NCBI RefSeq assembly: GCF_900102195.1
Contig: NZ_FNBE01000001.1
Location: 310,001-374,000 of the forward strand
Direction: 5' to 3'
Source of the DNA: Pseudonocardia oroxyli
GTDB taxonomy: Bacteria > Actinomycetota > Actinomycetes > Mycobacteriales > Pseudonocardiaceae
Length of the DNA stretch: 64,000 bases
A program made the position numbers and the translations under genes. Position 1 is the first letter of the stretch. The number at the start of each line of letters is the position of its first letter. Below the pieces are notes generated by a model, which was not told the DNA's origin, did no database searches, and saw nothing but the letters and a program-made list of their open reading frames with translations. This document shows positions 1 through 7,729 of this stretch, one piece after another.

Positions 1-498
1 GCCCTGGCGGCGGTCGGGGTGCTGCTCGTGATCGAGGTCGTGGCGGCCTGGGTCCGCCCCGGCTCGACCACCGGGATCGTCGTGCCCTGGCAGGCCTGGC
101 AGGCGACCCTGCGCGACACCACCTGGTCCGACCGCCCGGTGCTCGTCGTCTCCGTGTGCGTCGGGGTGATCGGGCTGCTCCTGCTGCTCGTGGCACTGCT
201 CGCCCGCCGCCACGACGTCCCGCTGACCTCGCCGACCCCCGCCATGACCGTGTCGACCTCCCCGCGGGTGCTCGCCCGGCTGGTCGGCCGGACCGTCCGG
301 GCGTCCGACGACGTCGCCGCCGCCACCGTGTCCGCCTCCGCCCGCCGGGTGGTCGTGCGGGCCGAGGGATGGCCGGAGGACGAGGGCTCGCTCAAGGAGA
401 CCGTCCGGGCCCGGACGGACGCGCTGATCGACGACCTGCCGCTCGCCCGGCGACCCTCGGTCGCCGTCACCACCCGCAGCCGGAAGGAGCCGCGATGA
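1..498 (+). CDS. DUF6286-like membrane protein of the Asp23/AmaP operon (5' end missing)
   Basis: The reading frame is open from the first base, so the N terminus lies outside the window. The visible part has a hydrophobic stretch at the edge, a second membrane segment (around VCVGVIGLLLLLVALLARR), and a C-terminal soluble domain of about 90 residues with alternating beta-like segments. This architecture and the AmaP-like gene overlapping its stop match actinobacterial DUF6286 proteins, which sit in Asp23/Gls24 alkaline-shock envelope operons. Inference: a membrane partner in an envelope-stress complex. The TGA overlaps the next ATG by 4 nt, so the two genes are translationally coupled. Confidence 0.6.
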   Translation, partial: ALAAVGVLLVIEVVAAWVRPGSTTGIVVPWQAWQATLRDTTWSDRPVLVVSVCVGVIGLLLLLVALLARRHDVPLTSPTPAMTVSTSPRVLARLVGRTVRASDDVAAATVSASARRVVVRAEGWPEDEGSLKETVRARTDALIDDLPLARRPSVAVTTRSRKEPR

Positions 499-1121
499 CC
501 ACGGTGGACATGCCGAAGGGGGTCGTGCGCCGCTCCCGCCGCGCCGTCGCCCGGTCGGCGGGCGGGGACCGCACCCGCCTGGCGTTGCTCGGCCTGGTCC
601 TGCTGCTCGCGGGCACCGGGGCGGCGCTGCTGGGCTGGGGGGTGTTCGGTCGCGGCCGGGCGGGCAGGCCGCTGCTCGACCCGATGATCGTCGACGCGCT
701 GCGCGCCCAGCCGCTGCTCTGGCGGTGGGTGGCGATCGCCGCCGGGGTCCTGCTGCTGATCGTCGGGCTGTGGTGGGCGGTGCGCTCGCTGCGCCCCGAA
801 CGCCGCCCCGACCTGCTCCTGGAGTCCGACGCCGAGACCAGGCTGCTGGTCACCGCCGGAGCCGCCGCGGACGCCGTGGCCGAACGGGCCGCCGGGCTCC
901 CGGGCGTCTCGCGCACCCGGGGCCGGATGGTCGGCAAGCCCGGGAGCCCCGCGCTGCGGCTCACCGTCTGGCTGGACGACGAGGCGGACGTCGCCGAGAT
1001 CTGCAGGCGGCTCGACGCGGAGATCGTCACCGAGGCCCGGGACGCGCTCGGGATCGCCCACCTCCCCGTCGCCGTGCGGCTGGAGCTGGACACCGCCAAG
1101 TCCACGCCGCGGGTGGCGTGA
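495..1121 (+). CDS. AmaP-like alkaline-shock membrane anchor protein
   Basis: This 208-residue protein has a basic N terminus (about 25 residues), two hydrophobic segments near residues 30-50 and 78-98, then a cytoplasmic alpha/beta domain of about 110 residues. The layout is that of actinobacterial AmaP, which anchors Asp23/Gls24-type proteins at the membrane. The ATG at 495 overlaps the preceding stop (ATGA). The Asp23-type partners are presumably upstream, outside the window. Function is inferred from layout and context; no catalytic residues are expected. Confidence 0.65.
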   Translation: MTTVDMPKGVVRRSRRAVARSAGGDRTRLALLGLVLLLAGTGAALLGWGVFGRGRAGRPLLDPMIVDALRAQPLLWRWVAIAAGVLLLIVGLWWAVRSLRPERRPDLLLESDAETRLLVTAGAAADAVAERAAGLPGVSRTRGRMVGKPGSPALRLTVWLDDEADVAEICRRLDAEIVTEARDALGIAHLPVAVRLELDTAKSTPRVA

Positions 1122-1155
1122 GCAGGTCGACACGCTCCGCGGCCCCCTCCCGCCC

Positions 1156-1161
1156 TACGCT
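1156..1161 (+). promoter_or_regulatory. -10 hexamer TACGCT, leaderless promoter
   Basis: TACGCT ends 6 nt before the ATG at 1168 and there is no Shine-Dalgarno sequence, so transcription probably begins at the start codon of the dehydrogenase gene. Confidence 0.55.
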
Positions 1162-1167
1162 CGTCCC

Positions 1168-1896
1168 ATGACGCTCTCCGGCAAGAAGGCCCTGGTCACC
1201 GGCGCGGCGAGCGGGATCGGGGCCGCCATGGCCCACCGGCTCGCCGCGGACGGCGCGCACGTCTACGCCGTCGACCTGGTGGCGGTCCCCGCCGCGGAGG
1301 GGATCGAGCCGCTGGTCTGCGACCTCACCGACCTGGATGCGGTCGACGCGCTGCCCGCCGACGTGGACGTGCTGGTCAACAACGCGGGCCGCCAGCACGT
1401 CTCGCCGATCGAGGACTTCGACCCGGCCCTGTTCCACGCGATCCTGACGATCATGCTCGAGGCCCCGTTCCGGCTGGTGCGGCGGGTGCTGCCGCACATG
1501 TACGCGCAGGGGTGGGGGCGGGTGGTCAACGTGTCCAGCGCCCACGGGCTGCGCGCCTCGCCGTTCAAGTCGGCCTACGTGGCGGCCAAGCACGGCCTCG
1601 AAGGGCTGTCGAAGGTCACGGCGCTGGAGGGCGCTCCGCACGGGGTGACCAGCAACTGCGTCAACCCGGCGTACGTGCGGACCCCGCTGGTGGAGAAGCA
1701 GATCGCCGACCAGGCCCGGGCCCACGGCATCCCCGAGGACCAGGTCGTCGAGCAGATCATGCTCACCCCGGTCGCGGTGAAGCGGCTGATCGACCCCGCC
1801 GAGGTCGCCGAGTTCGCGAGCGTGCTCTGGGGCCCGGCCTCGGCGTCGATCACGGGGGTGTCGCTGGTGCAGGACGGCGGCTGGACGGCGCACTGA
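1168..1896 (+). CDS. short-chain dehydrogenase, probably 3-hydroxybutyrate dehydrogenase
   Basis: This is a 242-residue classical SDR. The Rossmann motif TGAASGIG is at residues 11-18, NNAG at 71-74, and the catalytic Ser124-Tyr137-Lys141 set (NVSS, then YxxxK) is complete. The C-terminal ITGVSLVQDGGW motif is normal for the family. Overall similarity is to bacterial D-3-hydroxybutyrate dehydrogenases, which oxidise 3-hydroxybutyrate to acetoacetate with NAD; this substrate is a family-level inference, since SDR specificity is hard to read from sequence. It is a single gene with its own leaderless promoter and shows no pathway partners nearby. Confidence 0.8.
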   Translation: MTLSGKKALVTGAASGIGAAMAHRLAADGAHVYAVDLVAVPAAEGIEPLVCDLTDLDAVDALPADVDVLVNNAGRQHVSPIEDFDPALFHAILTIMLEAPFRLVRRVLPHMYAQGWGRVVNVSSAHGLRASPFKSAYVAAKHGLEGLSKVTALEGAPHGVTSNCVNPAYVRTPLVEKQIADQARAHGIPEDQVVEQIMLTPVAVKRLIDPAEVAEFASVLWGPASASITGVSLVQDGGWTAH

Positions 1897-1931
1897 CACC
1901 CGGTTCACGGCGGGTCGGTCAGACTGGTGGG

Positions 1932-3512
1932 GTGGGGGCTCGGGTGCGGTGGCTGGTGCTCGCGCTGGTCGGCGCGCTCGTCCTCGCAGGCTGTGCCCTC
2001 GGGCCCTCGCAGCGCCCGCCCGTCGCCGTCCGCGGCGACCAGACCAACGGCCCGCCGACCAGCGCGGACGCTCCGCCCACCGACCCGAACGCGCTCCCGG
2101 CACCCGAGCCGCTCGACACGCTGATCGACTACTCGGACTGCACCGCGGACACCCTGGAGGCGGCCGCGGCGGCGGGTTACCCGGTCCCCGCGGGGCGGGC
2201 CCTCTCGGCCAGCTGCGGGCAGCTCGAGGTCGACACCGACCCCCAGCGGCGCGGCGCCGACACCACCCGGCTCGGCGTGCTGCGCGTCTCGCGGGCGGAC
2301 GCGCCGCGCAACCGGCCCGCGCTCGTCGTGGTCGGGGACAGCGCGGCGGGCGGGTCCGCCCGGCTCGCCGCCCGGATGGCCACGCTGGTCTCCGATCGCG
2401 TGCTCGCCACCTACCAGCTCGTCGGGATCGACCGCCGCGGCACAGGTGGTGACCTGCTGGACTGCGCCCCGCCGGACGCCCGGGCCGCCCTCACCGACGT
2501 GCCCCCGGTCCCGGGGGACGCCGGGCTGACCGGGCTCCTGGAGGACGCCCGCGCGGTCGTGCAGGACTGCTACCTGTTGCTGGACAGCGCCATCGGCTCC
2601 TACCGGACCGCCGCCACGGCCGCGGACCTGGAGATCCTGCGCACGCAGCTGCGGACCGCGCACCTCAACGTGCTGGGTCTCGGCGACGGGGCCACCGCCG
2701 CGGCGGCCTGGGCCTTCGCGCACCCCCGTTCGGTCGGACGGCTGGTGCTCGACTCCCCCGTCGACCTCGCCACGCCCGAACCGGACCGGACCGAGGCGCG
2801 CGCCGCCGCCACCGAGGCGGCCTTCGACGCGTTCGCCGCGGCCTGCGTGGCACGGGGGAACTGCCCGCTGGGGCCGGACCCGCGGGCCGCGGTGACCGGC
2901 GTCGTCGGCGGGCTCGGACAGCAGCCGCTCGCCTCCGCCGACGGTGACCGGCTCACCGCGGGCGGCACGCTTGCCGCGCTGCGCGCCGGGCTGCCCGACC
3001 CGGCGCGGTGGCCCGCGCTGGCCGCCGGGCTGGCCGCCGCGGGCGCCGGGGACCCGTCCGGGCTCTTCGCCTTCCTCGCCCCGGTGCTCGGGGACGGTGG
3101 CACGTTCGACGCCGCCCTCGCCACCGCCTGCAACGACTCCACCCAGCGGCTCGCCCCGCCCCAGGTCGCGCAGCTCGCCGACCGGTGGGCCGCGCAGTAC
3201 CCGCTGTTCGGGGTGGCGGCGGCCCAGGGGCTGCTGGCGTGCGGCCCGTGGCCGACCGCGCCGGGCGCGCCCGAGGTCGGCACCCTGCCGCCCGAGGCCG
3301 CCCCGGTCCTCGTGCTGGGCACCGCGGCGGACGCCCGAGCCCCCCTCGCCGGCGCTCAGCACGTCGCGCAGTCGTTGGGCCGCAGCGCCTTCGTCGGATG
3401 GCAGGGGGCGGGCCAGGGCGCCTACCCCCGCAACGCCTGCGTGACCGCCCTGGTCGAACAGACCCTGCTGGCGGGCGTCCTCCCCCGCGACGGCACGGTC
3501 TGCCCCGCCTGA
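1932..3512 (+). CDS. lipoprotein with degenerate TAP-like alpha/beta-hydrolase fold
   Basis: GTG at 1932 gives a lipoprotein signal: MGARVR, a hydrophobic core, then the lipobox LAGC with the acylated Cys at residue 21. A Pro/Asp-rich linker leads into an alpha/beta-hydrolase fold like the secreted tripeptidyl-aminopeptidase (TAP/CaeA-Hip1) family, including the C-terminal Cys-containing region. The nucleophile elbow, GxSxG in active members, reads GLGDG (residues 249-253), with Gly251 where Ser should be. The GHG of the catalytic His reads GQG (Gln495). The acid Asp467 survives. So two of three catalytic residues are gone. It is anchored outside the membrane; a binding or scaffold role is inferred. 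A hexamer CAGACT ends 6 nt before the start. Confidence 0.75.
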   Translation: MGARVRWLVLALVGALVLAGCALGPSQRPPVAVRGDQTNGPPTSADAPPTDPNALPAPEPLDTLIDYSDCTADTLEAAAAAGYPVPAGRALSASCGQLEVDTDPQRRGADTTRLGVLRVSRADAPRNRPALVVVGDSAAGGSARLAARMATLVSDRVLATYQLVGIDRRGTGGDLLDCAPPDARAALTDVPPVPGDAGLTGLLEDARAVVQDCYLLLDSAIGSYRTAATAADLEILRTQLRTAHLNVLGLGDGATAAAAWAFAHPRSVGRLVLDSPVDLATPEPDRTEARAAATEAAFDAFAAACVARGNCPLGPDPRAAVTGVVGGLGQQPLASADGDRLTAGGTLAALRAGLPDPARWPALAAGLAAAGAGDPSGLFAFLAPVLGDGGTFDAALATACNDSTQRLAPPQVAQLADRWAAQYPLFGVAAAQGLLACGPWPTAPGAPEVGTLPPEAAPVLVLGTAADARAPLAGAQHVAQSLGRSAFVGWQGAGQGAYPRNACVTALVEQTLLAGVLPRDGTVCPA

Positions 3513-3513
3513 C

Positions 3514-3559
3514 CCCGTGAGCGGCGATAGTCGCTCTGGCGACCATCGCCGCTCACGGG
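3514..3559. terminator. long palindrome between convergent genes (GTGAG/GGCGA family, copy 1)
   Basis: The arms 3514-3534 and 3539-3559 are inverted copies of 21 nt with one mismatch, around a 4-nt loop TCTG. It lies between the convergent lipoprotein gene and the osmoprotectant operon, so it could stop transcription from both sides. There is no T-run, as is common in actinobacteria. A near-identical element is at 35959-36002. Confidence 0.6.
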
Positions 3560-3563
3560 TGGG

Positions 3564-4529
3564 TCAGGCGGTGTCGGGGCCGATGAAGCCCTTCGCGATC
3601 ATCCAGTCCCTCGCGACGGTGGCGGTGTCCTCGCCGTCGACGTCCACCTTCTTGCCGAGCTCGATCATCTCGTCGTTCGTCAGGGCCTGGGCGATGGGCG
3701 CCATGACGTCCGCGATCTGCGGGTGCTGCTGCAGGAACTCGGTCCGCAGGACGGGGCTGATGTTGTACTGCGGGAAGAACTTCTTGTCGTCCTCCAGCAC
3801 CCGCAGGTTCAGGCCCGCGATCCGGCCGTCCGTCGTGAAGATCTCGCCGAAGTTGCAGGTGCCGTTGGCGATGCCCGCGTAGATCGCGCCGGTGCCGAAG
3901 GTCTTGACCTCCGCCGGGCGGAACCCGTACGCCGCCTGCACCCCGGGCAGCCCGTCCTGGCGGCTGGCGAACTCGGTCTCCACGCAGAAGACGCCCTCGG
4001 CCGGGTTCTGCTGCAGGAAGGCCGTCATGTCCGACGTCGTGACCAGGTTGTGCTGCTGCGCGTAGGCCTCGGTCACACCGAAGGCGTAGGTGTTGTTCAG
4101 CTCCGAGTAGGGCAGCCAGGTGATGCCGTTCTGCGCGGCGTCCTCGTCACGGACCGCCTCGTACTGGGCCTTCTCGTCCGGGATCGGGTCCGTGTGCCCC
4201 AGGTAGTTGATCCACCCGGTTCCGGAGTACTCCCAGGTCAGGTCGATGTCCCCGGTGCGCAGCGCCAGCCGGGAGTTGGACGAGCCCTGGATGTTGGTGA
4301 GGTCCACCGGGGTGGCCCCCGCCGCGGCAAGCGCCAGCTCCGACATGTACCCGACGAGGATCTGCTCGGTGAAGTCCTTGGACCCGACGACGACGGTGAC
4401 GCCCTCGAGCTCCGGGATGGGCTTGATCGACCCCGGGGTCACGGTGAACGGGACGGCGGTGTTCTGGGACAGCCCGCAGCCGGCCAGGATCGAGGTCAGC
4501 GCGACCAGCAGGACGACGAGCCTCCTCAC
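3564..4529 (-). CDS. osmoprotectant (glycine betaine/choline-type) ABC substrate-binding lipoprotein
   Basis: This 321-residue protein starts at GTG 4529 (MRRLVVLLVA, then lipobox LAGC), so it is a lipid-anchored binding protein. The mature part begins with VVVGSKDFTEQ, the hallmark of OpuCC/ProX-type type II binding proteins, and continues with NIQGSSNSRLAL and LTWEYSGTGW, which shape the aromatic ligand cage. It delivers compatible solutes to the two permeases encoded upstream. Its start overlaps the permease stop by 4 nt (GTGA), so it is the last gene of a four-gene operon. The exact ligand cannot be read from sequence. Confidence 0.9.
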   Translation of the reverse strand: MRRLVVLLVALTSILAGCGLSQNTAVPFTVTPGSIKPIPELEGVTVVVGSKDFTEQILVGYMSELALAAAGATPVDLTNIQGSSNSRLALRTGDIDLTWEYSGTGWINYLGHTDPIPDEKAQYEAVRDEDAAQNGITWLPYSELNNTYAFGVTEAYAQQHNLVTTSDMTAFLQQNPAEGVFCVETEFASRQDGLPGVQAAYGFRPAEVKTFGTGAIYAGIANGTCNFGEIFTTDGRIAGLNLRVLEDDKKFFPQYNISPVLRTEFLQQHPQIADVMAPIAQALTNDEMIELGKKVDVDGEDTATVARDWMIAKGFIGPDTA

Positions 4530-5332
4530 TGCTCCGCCCCCTTCGGCGCCAGCCAGAGCTCGGCCATGCCGCCCAGCCAGTCCACGAGCAGCGCCAACCC
4601 GATCGCGAGGACCGCACCGACGTACATCACCGAGTTCAGCTGCAGCTTGTACCCGGTGTCGATCAGCTCGCCCAGCCCGCCGCCGTTGACGAAGAACGCC
4701 AGGGTGGCCGTGCCGACCGCCAGCACCAGCGCCGTGCGCAGGCCCGCCAGGATCAGCGGCACCGCCAGCGGCAGCTCGACCCGGAGCAGCACGCCCGAGG
4801 CGGACATGCCGATGCCGCGGCCCGCGTCGATCAGCGACCGGTCCACCTGCTGGATGCCGACCATCGTGTTCCGCAGCACCGGCAGCAGCGTGTAGAAGAT
4901 CAGCGGGATGGCGACGGCCCACAGCCCCTCGATGCCCGACCACAGGAAGAACAGCACGATCACGCCGAGCGCGGGCGCGGCCTGGCCGATGTTCGCGACC
5001 GCCAGGAACACCGGGCTCAGCCACTTCAGCGCGGGCCGGGTCAGCGCGACGCCCAACGGCACCGCGATGACCACCACCAGCACGCTCACCACCAGCGTGA
5101 TGAGGATGTGTTGGCCGGTGAGCTCGAGGATCGTCGGCAGGTTCAGCGTCTCGCGCTCGTTGGCGTTCAGGTCGCTGCTCAGCGCCCAGATCACCACGGC
5201 CGCCACCAACACGACGACGGCGACGGGCTGGATGAACAGCCGCAGCCGGTCCGAGCGGGAGGCGACGCTCGCGCGCGGCGGGACGGCCCGGGTCTCGCTG
5301 ACCCCGGCGAGGCCTTCGGCGACGGCGGTCAT
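4526..5332 (-). CDS. osmoprotectant ABC transporter permease (first of two)
   Basis: This 268-residue integral membrane protein has about six hydrophobic segments and the typical BPD-transporter EAA-like loop (IDAGRGIGMSASGVLLRVELP), which contacts the ATPase. It resembles OpuCB/OpuCD permeases of glycine-betaine/choline/carnitine importers. A roughly 50-residue N-terminal extension precedes the first membrane segment. The ATG at 5332 overlaps the stop of a 13-residue mini-ORF (see 5329-5408), an unusual junction. The 3' end overlaps the binding-protein start. Confidence 0.9.
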   Translation of the reverse strand: MTAVAEGLAGVSETRAVPPRASVASRSDRLRLFIQPVAVVVLVAAVVIWALSSDLNANERETLNLPTILELTGQHILITLVVSVLVVVIAVPLGVALTRPALKWLSPVFLAVANIGQAAPALGVIVLFFLWSGIEGLWAVAIPLIFYTLLPVLRNTMVGIQQVDRSLIDAGRGIGMSASGVLLRVELPLAVPLILAGLRTALVLAVGTATLAFFVNGGGLGELIDTGYKLQLNSVMYVGAVLAIGLALLVDWLGGMAELWLAPKGAEQ

Positions 5333-5406
5333 GACGTCGCCTCCGCGGGACCGAACACGTCGGCGGTCATGACGTCGCCTCCGCGGGACCGAACACGTCG
5401 GCGGTC
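5323..5406. repeat. 38-bp tandem duplication at the ATPase/permease junction
   Basis: Two exact 38-bp copies (5323-5360 and 5361-5398) are followed by the first bases of a third. Read on the minus strand, each unit contains a start codon, twelve further codons and a TGA that overlaps the next start by 4 nt. Confidence 0.9.
5329..5370 (-). CDS. 13-codon mini-ORF (copy 2) coupled to the permease gene
   Basis: ATG at 5370 opens a 13-residue frame, MTADVFGPAEATS, whose TGA (5331-5329) overlaps the permease ATG at 5332. It is identical to the upstream mini-ORF apart from the start codon. It may act only as a translational relay; no function of the peptide is claimed. Confidence 0.35.
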   Translation of the reverse strand: MTADVFGPAEATS

Positions 5407-5408
5407 AC
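5367..5408 (-). CDS. 13-codon mini-ORF (copy 1) coupled to the ATPase stop
   Basis: GTG at 5408 overlaps the ATPase TGA (5407-5405) in a GTGA overlap. It reads the same thirteen residues as copy 2 and ends at 5367, overlapping the copy 2 ATG. With copy 2 it forms an unbroken chain of 4-nt overlaps from the ATPase to the permease. Confidence 0.35.
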   Translation of the reverse strand: MTADVFGPAEATS

Positions 5409-6580
5409 TCGCTCACCCCGTGCTCCTCGCGGTTGGTGGCGATCACGCTGGTCACGGTGTCGATGTCGATCGTGCCCAGCAGCTCGCCGCGCTGCCCGGT
5501 GACGACGGCGCGCCCGCCCTCGGTGAGGATCGCCTCCAGGGCGTCCTGCAGGGTGGAGGCGGGCGAGACCGAGTCGCCGACCGGCTTGCCGACCGTCGAG
5601 AGGTCCTGGCGGCCCGCCAGCTCGCGGACGTGCACCCACCGCTGGGGGCGGCGGCGCGCGTCGAGCACGAGGGCGTAGGTCCGGCCCGCCGCCGTCATCT
5701 TCTCCGCGACCGCGGCGGGGCGCTCGTGGTCGCCGACGGCCAGCACCGCGTCCGTGTGGTACTCGACGTCCCGCACCCGGGTCAGGGTCAGCTGCTTCAG
5801 CGACGCGCCCGCGCCCACGAAGCCCGCCACGGTGTCGTTGGCCGGGTTGGCGAGGATGGCGTCCGGCGTGTCGTACTGCTGGATCGAGGACCGGTCACCC
5901 AGCACGGCGATCTTGTCGCCGAGCTTGACGGCCTCGTCGAAGTCGTGGGTGACGAACACGATCGTCTTGCCCAGGTCCGCCTGCAGCCGCAGCAGCTCGT
6001 CCTGCAGGTTGCCGCGGGTGATCGGGTCGACGGCGCCGAACGGCTCGTCCATGAGCAGCACCGGGGGGTCCGCGGCGAGCGCCCGGGCCACCCCGACGCG
6101 CTGCTGCTGGCCGCCGGAGAGCTGGCGGGGCAGTCGTTGCGCGAACGTGCCCGGGTCCAGCCCGACGAGGTCCATCATCTCCTCGACGCGGTTCTGGATC
6201 CGCTGCTTGTCCCACTTGAGCAGGCCCGGCACGACGGCGATGTTCTGCGCCACCGTGTAGTGCGGGAACAGCCCGGCCTGCTGGATGGCGTAGCCGATGC
6301 CGCGCCGCAGCTCGTCGGCGTCGAGCTTGAGCGCGTCCTCGCCGCCGATGGTGATCACGCCCGAGGTGGGCTCCACCATGCGGTTGATCATGCGCATCGT
6401 GGTGGTCTTGCCGCAGCCGGACGGGCCGACGAACACGACGATCTTCCCGGCCGGGATCGTCATCGTGAACTCCTCGACCGCGGGGGCCTTGGTGTTCGGG
6501 TACCGCTTGGTGACCTTCTCCAGGCGGATCTCCGCGCCGGAGACACCCTGTGCGATCGGTTGGTCGAGAGTCTCAGTCAC
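5405..6580 (-). CDS. osmoprotectant ABC transporter ATPase with CBS pair
   Basis: This 391-residue ATPase is of the OpuCA/ProV type. Walker A GPSGCGKTT is at residues 52-60, followed by a Q-loop, the signature LSGGQQQR, and Walker B with LLMDEPFGAVDP. After residue about 255 come two CBS modules, which in OpuA-type importers sense ionic strength or nucleotides and gate transport. The ATG at 6580 overlaps the upstream permease stop by 8 nt. The gene order permease-ATPase-permease-binding protein is standard for this importer class. Confidence 0.92.
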   Translation of the reverse strand: MTETLDQPIAQGVSGAEIRLEKVTKRYPNTKAPAVEEFTMTIPAGKIVVFVGPSGCGKTTTMRMINRMVEPTSGVITIGGEDALKLDADELRRGIGYAIQQAGLFPHYTVAQNIAVVPGLLKWDKQRIQNRVEEMMDLVGLDPGTFAQRLPRQLSGGQQQRVGVARALAADPPVLLMDEPFGAVDPITRGNLQDELLRLQADLGKTIVFVTHDFDEAVKLGDKIAVLGDRSSIQQYDTPDAILANPANDTVAGFVGAGASLKQLTLTRVRDVEYHTDAVLAVGDHERPAAVAEKMTAAGRTYALVLDARRRPQRWVHVRELAGRQDLSTVGKPVGDSVSPASTLQDALEAILTEGGRAVVTGQRGELLGTIDIDTVTSVIATNREEHGVSE

Positions 6581-7220
6581 GGATCCCCCTGGGAGTGGTG
6601 AAGCGGGCGATGAGCACGAAGATCCCGTCCAGGATCAGGGCCAGGACGACGACGCCGAGCGTCCCGGCGAGCGCCTGGTTCAGCGAGTTCGCCGATCCGG
6701 CGCGGGTCAGTCCGGAGAACACCTCCGACCCCAGGCCGAAGCCCTTCGCGTAGGCCGCGATGACCGCGATGCCCATCAGCATCTGGGCCGAGACGCGCAT
6801 CCCGGTCAGGATCGCGGGCCAGGCCAGCCGCAGCTCGACGCGGGTGAGCACCCCGACCCGGCTCATCCCGACACCCTTCGCGGCGTCCGACACGGCGGGG
6901 TCGACGCCCGCCAGGCCGACGATCGTGTTGCGCACGATCGGGAGCAGCCCGTACAGCGTCAACGCGATCACGCTCGGCGTGACACCGAGTCCCACGATCG
7001 GGATCAGCAGACCCAACAGCGCGAACGACGGGATCGTCAGGATCGTGCTGGACAGGGCCGTGGCGATCGCCGAGCCCGCGGAGCTGCGGTAGACCAGGAC
7101 GCCCACCACCACACCGATGATCGCGGCGAGGATCACACACTGGACGACCCCGCTGACGTGCAGCCAGGCCTGCAGCGACAGCCGGTCCCACCGCTCGGCG
7201 ACGTACTGCCAGAGGCTCAC
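6573..7220 (-). CDS. osmoprotectant ABC transporter permease (second), first gene of the operon
   Basis: This 215-residue permease has five to six membrane segments and an EAA-like loop (SDAAKGVGMSRVGVLTRVELR). The start is placed at GTG 7220 because AGGAGG lies about 7 nt upstream; longer in-frame readings lack a ribosome binding site. It forms the membrane channel with the other permease. As the first gene, its upstream 250 bp should carry the operon promoter, but I could not assign a convincing -35/-10 pair there. Confidence 0.88.
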   Translation of the reverse strand: MSLWQYVAERWDRLSLQAWLHVSGVVQCVILAAIIGVVVGVLVYRSSAGSAIATALSSTILTIPSFALLGLLIPIVGLGVTPSVIALTLYGLLPIVRNTIVGLAGVDPAVSDAAKGVGMSRVGVLTRVELRLAWPAILTGMRVSAQMLMGIAVIAAYAKGFGLGSEVFSGLTRAGSANSLNQALAGTLGVVVLALILDGIFVLIARFTTPRGIRD

Positions 7221-7480
7221 TCGCCACCTCCTCTCGTCACCGTGCGCAGCCGTGGATCGGCCGGGCGAGTGGGTGAACCCTACGGGCATAGTCCGTGCCG
7301 CGCTGGGTATGGGAGCGCCGGACGGGTCTGTCCGACAGGGCCGTTCGCGCCCGGGCGAGGGGCTGTTCGGGCCCTCCTCCCTCATCCTGATGAAAGCCGC
7401 CCCCACCCCGACACACCGGCGCCGAGCGGCGCGACAGACCCCGTGGAAGTCGCGTCCAGACCCGTCGGGGGTTCTCGCTC

Positions 7481-7729
7481 ATGCTCGCTCTGCTGTCGGC
7501 CCGGGTCACCTCCCGGATGCCGAGGTCCGCTCTGGTCGCCGGGGTCTCCGGGGTCTCCGGGGTCTCCGGGGTCTCCGGGGTCTCCGGGGTCTCCGGGGAC
7601 GGCGCGGCGCCGTGTCGCTGCGGCCACGACCTCGGCCACCACGACCACTGGCGGTCCGGCACCGACTGCGTCGCCTGCGGCTGCGGCCGCTACCGCTCCG
7701 CCCGGCGCGGCGCCCGTCAGTCCTTCTGA
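7481..7729 (+). CDS. small Cys/His-rich protein with a Gly-Val-Ser repeat
   Basis: This is an 82-residue frame from ATG 7481. The middle is six GVS tripeptides encoded by exact 9-bp DNA repeats. The C-terminal 40 residues contain CRCGHDLGHHDHW, then DCVACGCGRYR, spacing that fits a small zinc-binding ribbon; similar short Cys/His tails occur in uncharacterised actinobacterial proteins. The 3' end overlaps the convergent LigD-like gene by 13 nt. The patterned Cys/His residues argue for a real protein, but no ribosome binding site is obvious and the repeat tract could be size-variable. Confidence 0.45.
   Translation: MLALLSARVTSRMPRSALVAGVSGVSGVSGVSGVSGVSGDGAAPCRCGHDLGHHDHWRSGTDCVACGCGRYRSARRGARQSF
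7541..7594. repeat. 9-bp tandem repeat, six exact copies
   Basis: The unit GGGGTCTCC is repeated six times without change. The 9-bp period keeps the small-protein frame open and yields Gly-Val-Ser per unit, so slippage would change length by three residues at a time. Confidence 0.9.

Noticed and set aside
3517..4895. Plus-strand open frames opposite the osmoprotectant binding protein and permease
   Set aside because: No family features; the minus strand encodes complete, motif-bearing proteins.
7541..7594. Transposon end or CRISPR repeat
   Set aside because: Simple exact 9-bp tandem repeats without spacers or terminal inverted repeats.
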